64,000 nucleotides of DNA. Origin: an uncultured SAR86 cluster bacterium. Its GTDB lineage: Bacteria > Pseudomonadota > Gammaproteobacteria > Magnimaribacterales > AG-339-G14. Positions 60,982 to 64,000 of the stretch are shown here, one piece after another. Position numbers and translations under genes: made by a program. The stretch is from contig CABZIF010000001.1 in NCBI GenBank assembly GCA_902525735.1, positions 192,813 to 256,812 of the forward strand, written 5' to 3'. Numbering within the stretch: position 1 is the stretch's first letter; every line of letters starts with the position of its first letter. The notes under the pieces were generated by a model that saw only the letters and a program-made list of their open reading frames with translations, ran no database searches and was not told the DNA's origin.

Positions 60982-61812
60982 ATGATCGATAAAAAGATCT
61001 TAATTAAAAGCGTTAAAAATGCTTTGAAAGAAGATTGTGTTAACAAAGATCTATCTCATAAAGTTTTAGGCAAAGAAGCTTTAAAAAAAATTAATGCCTT
61101 TTTAACAAATAAAGAAGAGCTGGTTCTTTCAGGAATCGATTGGTTTAATCATTCTTTTAAGCTCATAGACAATTCAATCAAAGTTAAATGGTATTTTAAG
61201 GAAGGCGATGTTATTCCTCCTTATCAAGAAATATGTAAGGTATCAGGAACAGCAAAAACCATTTTGTCCTCTGAAAGAACGGCGATAAATTTTATTCAAT
61301 TTATGTCAGGCATTTCTACCAAAGCTAAATCATATTTACATATTTTAAATAATGAAAAGATTCAGCTTTTAGATACAAGAAAAACATTACCTGGATTGCG
61401 TTATGAACAAAAGTATGCGACAAAAATAGCAGGTATTAAAAATCATAGATTTAGTCTCTCTGACGGAATGATGTTGAAAGACAATCATCTTAAAACTATA
61501 GGCGGAGTTGATTTAATAAACTATAAACACGATCAAACAAATAAATTTTTTTTTGAAATTGAAGTAAAAAAAATAAATGAAATAGAATCAGCACTTTCAC
61601 TAAAGCCGGATATTTTAATGTTTGATAATTTTTCTTTAAATCAAATAAAAAAAGGAATAGAGATTGTCAATCAAAGAGCAAAAATTGAGGTGTCGGGTTT
61701 AAAGAATGAAAAAGATTTAACCAAACTTTCGCAGCTAAAAATTGATTTTATTTCAATGGGCGATCTCACCAAGAATATAAAATCTATAGACTTTTCACTT
61801 AATATTGTATGA
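60982..61812 (+). CDS. nadC: Nicotinate-nucleotide pyrophosphorylase (carboxylating)
   Basis: AINFIQFMSGISTKAKSY; LLDTRKTLPGLRYEQKYA; RFSLSDGMMLKDNHL; ISMGDLTKN. Confidence 0.95.
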   Translation: MIDKKILIKSVKNALKEDCVNKDLSHKVLGKEALKKINAFLTNKEELVLSGIDWFNHSFKLIDNSIKVKWYFKEGDVIPPYQEICKVSGTAKTILSSERTAINFIQFMSGISTKAKSYLHILNNEKIQLLDTRKTLPGLRYEQKYATKIAGIKNHRFSLSDGMMLKDNHLKTIGGVDLINYKHDQTNKFFFEIEVKKINEIESALSLKPDILMFDNFSLNQIKKGIEIVNQRAKIEVSGLKNEKDLTKLSQLKIDFISMGDLTKNIKSIDFSLNIV

Positions 61813-62537
61813 GTTTTTTTAAAAATTTTATTTATATGATTTTTACGCTGATCATAGTTAATTCATGCGCAGAAGAAATAATATTTGAAGACAGATACCC
61901 AAATAAAAATTATTTAGAAATAAATTTTTGCTCTTTTATTAACAATTCTTCTGTTTCAAGTTTGTCTGAAAATTTAAATAATTTAAATAAGCTAAACGAT
62001 TCTTATCTAGACGAAAAAGTTTTAAAAACTTTTTATCTTGATCCTCTATTTGAAACAGAGACATATGATTTTATTTGGTTTGATATATTTTCTTCAAAAC
62101 TTCTTTATTTGGAATATGAAAATTTGTCTAAAAGAATTAAAAAATATATCAATTGGAATAATGATTTTTCAGAAAAAGTTGATTGTGTTTTGAATAATAA
62201 GCAATTATTTTATAAAGTGTATGAAAAAAATGCCATGCTAGATTTTTCAGAAAAATTTAAAAAAAATGTGAGCTTTTGTAAATTCTTACCAAACGTAAAC
62301 TTATTTGATCTTGAACAATTTATGGAAAATGATTTTTCATCTAGTTCTCAATTAAATATCTTGATTTCTGAAACTAAGATTGAGAATTTTGATTTTGTTC
62401 TTGACGAAAACCATTATGAAGAGAAGGATTATCAAACTGCTGCCTCTCAAATCGGATTTCTTGCTAGTTGTAATGAAGAGATTTCTGACTCTTTTTTAAA
62501 TGGTTTGAAATTCGATGCCTATCCCATTTATAACTGA
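61809..62537 (+). CDS. Uncharacterised lipoprotein with an apparent internal two-fold repeat
   Basis: Signal peptide with lipobox-like IIVNSC; similar FCSF/FCKF segments about 110 aa apart. Confidence 0.65.
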   Translation: MSFFKNFIYMIFTLIIVNSCAEEIIFEDRYPNKNYLEINFCSFINNSSVSSLSENLNNLNKLNDSYLDEKVLKTFYLDPLFETETYDFIWFDIFSSKLLYLEYENLSKRIKKYINWNNDFSEKVDCVLNNKQLFYKVYEKNAMLDFSEKFKKNVSFCKFLPNVNLFDLEQFMENDFSSSSQLNILISETKIENFDFVLDENHYEEKDYQTAASQIGFLASCNEEISDSFLNGLKFDAYPIYN

Positions 62538-62577
62538 GAAATAAGATATTAATAGCCTCTTTGTTTATAATTAAATT

Positions 62578-63903
62578 ATGAAATTTCAATTAAAAATACT
62601 AACTATTCTTTTTTTATTAACTTTTATAATTCCAATAAACGCAAATGAAGATTCCTATGATTTTTCATCGCTCTCCAATTTTTTACAGAAAGAAGTTAAG
62701 AAAGGGAGATATCCAGGATTTTTAACTTTAATTCAGAAGGATGGAAAAATTATTTATTCTGAAGTTTTAGGCTATAACAATGTAAAAAATAAAACATCTT
62801 TAAAGAGAGATTCTTTATTTAGAATTTATTCAATGACGAAGCCAGTTACAGGAGTAGCTCTTATGATTGCTGTTGATAAAGGTCTTTTGAAACTCTCCGA
62901 TCCTGTATCTAAATTTATCCCTGAATTTAAAAATACGAAAGTGCTATTGAGTAATAATAAAACTGAAAGTCTTGAGCGAGAAATAACGCTCTTAGATTTA
63001 GCAACTCACACATCAGGACTTGCTTATACTTTTACCATTAAAGGAAAATTACAAGATATTTATCTCGAGGAGAAAATTTATCCTTATTTTGCGCTCGACT
63101 CTCTTAATAACGATTTAAAGCCAGACAAAATCTATAAAAATATTTGCAGTTTTAGTAAAAAAGTAGCTTCTGTGCCTTTAGCACATCAGCCCGGAGAAAA
63201 ATGGACCTATTCTATTGGAATGGATATTTTAGGTTGCGTTATTGAGAAAGCTTCGAATGAAAGTTTTGGCGATTTTTTAAAAACTAATATATTTGAGCCT
63301 CTTGATATGGAAGATACATTTTTTAGGGTTCCTGCGGACAAAAGAGGGAGGATGACAAATTTATACGCACATCATAATGCTTTTAGAGCATTCAATGTTG
63401 ACATACCGACGGAACTAAAGGTTAAGAAACCAAAAATGTATTTGGTAGATTCTCCTGAAAATAGTCTCTTTTATAAAGAAGTAAAAGTTGAAGATGGTGG
63501 TTCTGGGTTGGTCTCAACTGCAGATGATTATCTAAATTTTGCAGAAATGCTTCTTAAGAAAGGTGTTTATAAAGGTAAAAGAATACTATCAGCTAATTCT
63601 TTCAATACTTTAATTAGTAACCAGTTGGATGAAAATATCTCTATCTTTCCTGGGTTAGGTCAGGGTATTACTTTGGGAGTTGTTTTGGATAGTAAAAAAA
63701 TTCGTCTTAACAGAGGAGATAATTCTTTCTTTTGGGGAGGAGCAGCTAAAACTAAATTTTGGGTTGACCCAAAAAATAACGTAACTGTTGTTCATATGAC
63801 TCAATTGATTGGTACTCCAAGAGATCTAACTAATCAAATTGACAAAAGAATCTACAGAGAAATTAATAGATTTGAGAAACTTAATAAAAAAGCAGGATAT
63901 TAG
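62578..63903 (+). CDS. Beta-lactamase-family serine hydrolase (class C-like)
   Basis: Signal peptide; SMTKPVTG (SxxK); DLATHTSGLAY; GEKWTYSIGMDILGCVIE. Confidence 0.9.
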   Translation: MKFQLKILTILFLLTFIIPINANEDSYDFSSLSNFLQKEVKKGRYPGFLTLIQKDGKIIYSEVLGYNNVKNKTSLKRDSLFRIYSMTKPVTGVALMIAVDKGLLKLSDPVSKFIPEFKNTKVLLSNNKTESLEREITLLDLATHTSGLAYTFTIKGKLQDIYLEEKIYPYFALDSLNNDLKPDKIYKNICSFSKKVASVPLAHQPGEKWTYSIGMDILGCVIEKASNESFGDFLKTNIFEPLDMEDTFFRVPADKRGRMTNLYAHHNAFRAFNVDIPTELKVKKPKMYLVDSPENSLFYKEVKVEDGGSGLVSTADDYLNFAEMLLKKGVYKGKRILSANSFNTLISNQLDENISIFPGLGQGITLGVVLDSKKIRLNRGDNSFFWGGAAKTKFWVDPKNNVTVVHMTQLIGTPRDLTNQIDKRIYREINRFEKLNKKAGY

Positions 63904-64000
63904 AAAAAAACTATTAGATCTTCTTTCAAGAAGAGAACATTCTAAATATGAACTTCTGACTAAATTAAAACTTAGAGTCGAATCTAATAGCTCTTTAGAA
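63872..64000 (+). CDS. recX: RecX-like regulatory protein, N-terminal part (truncated by window edge)
   Basis: Frame reads (TTG start) RNLIKKQDIRKKLLDLLSRREHSKYELLTKLKLRVESNSSLE..., like RecX N termini (xLLxRREHSxxELxxKL); not in the ORF track because it is short and open at the edge. Confidence 0.7.
   Translation, partial: MRNLIKKQDIRKKLLDLLSRREHSKYELLTKLKLRVESNSSLE

Noticed and set aside
1-64000. Search for CRISPR arrays, IS elements, integrases, toxin-antitoxin or phage-defence genes
   Set aside because: No regularly spaced repeats, transposases, recombinases or phage genes recognised; the lone HNH protein has no defence-type neighbours.

Overview
The window is 64 kb of AT-rich, very gene-dense chromosome. 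It looks like a streamlined marine gammaproteobacterium (SAR86-like is my inference from gene content, not tested by search). Gene spacing is mostly a few bases, with many 4-bp overlaps. I see no mobile elements, prophage or CRISPR arrays. Recognisable blocks: 3' end of purL; two NUDIX genes; gamma-carbonic anhydrase; alaS-lysC; tRNA-Ser(GCT); an RND efflux pair; a Wzi-like outer-membrane protein; an aldehyde dehydrogenase / acyl-CoA carboxylase beta / enoyl-CoA hydratase block; metY behind a SAM-II/SAM-V-type riboswitch; hisI; a full ccmABCDEFGHI operon; smc-zipA-ligA; several acyl-CoA dehydrogenases; a photolyase/cryptochrome with a DUF2256 mini-gene; rlmN/hflX; coq7; umuDC behind a consensus-perfect SOS box; pyrB; an HNH protein; a DsbD-like protein; nadA-nadC; and the start of a recX-like ORF at the right edge. 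Four tRNAs are present (Ser-GCT, Arg-CCT, Leu-TAG, Val-GAC). The strongest items for follow-up are (1) an intact 810-aa SMC that appears to lack the hinge domain, (2) a SAM-II/V-like aptamer wired to a transcription terminator through mutually exclusive hairpins upstream of metY, (3) a LigA with a degenerate zinc finger, and (4) small features missed by the ORF track (DUF2256 gene, ccmD start, a nitrilase-like N-terminal remnant).
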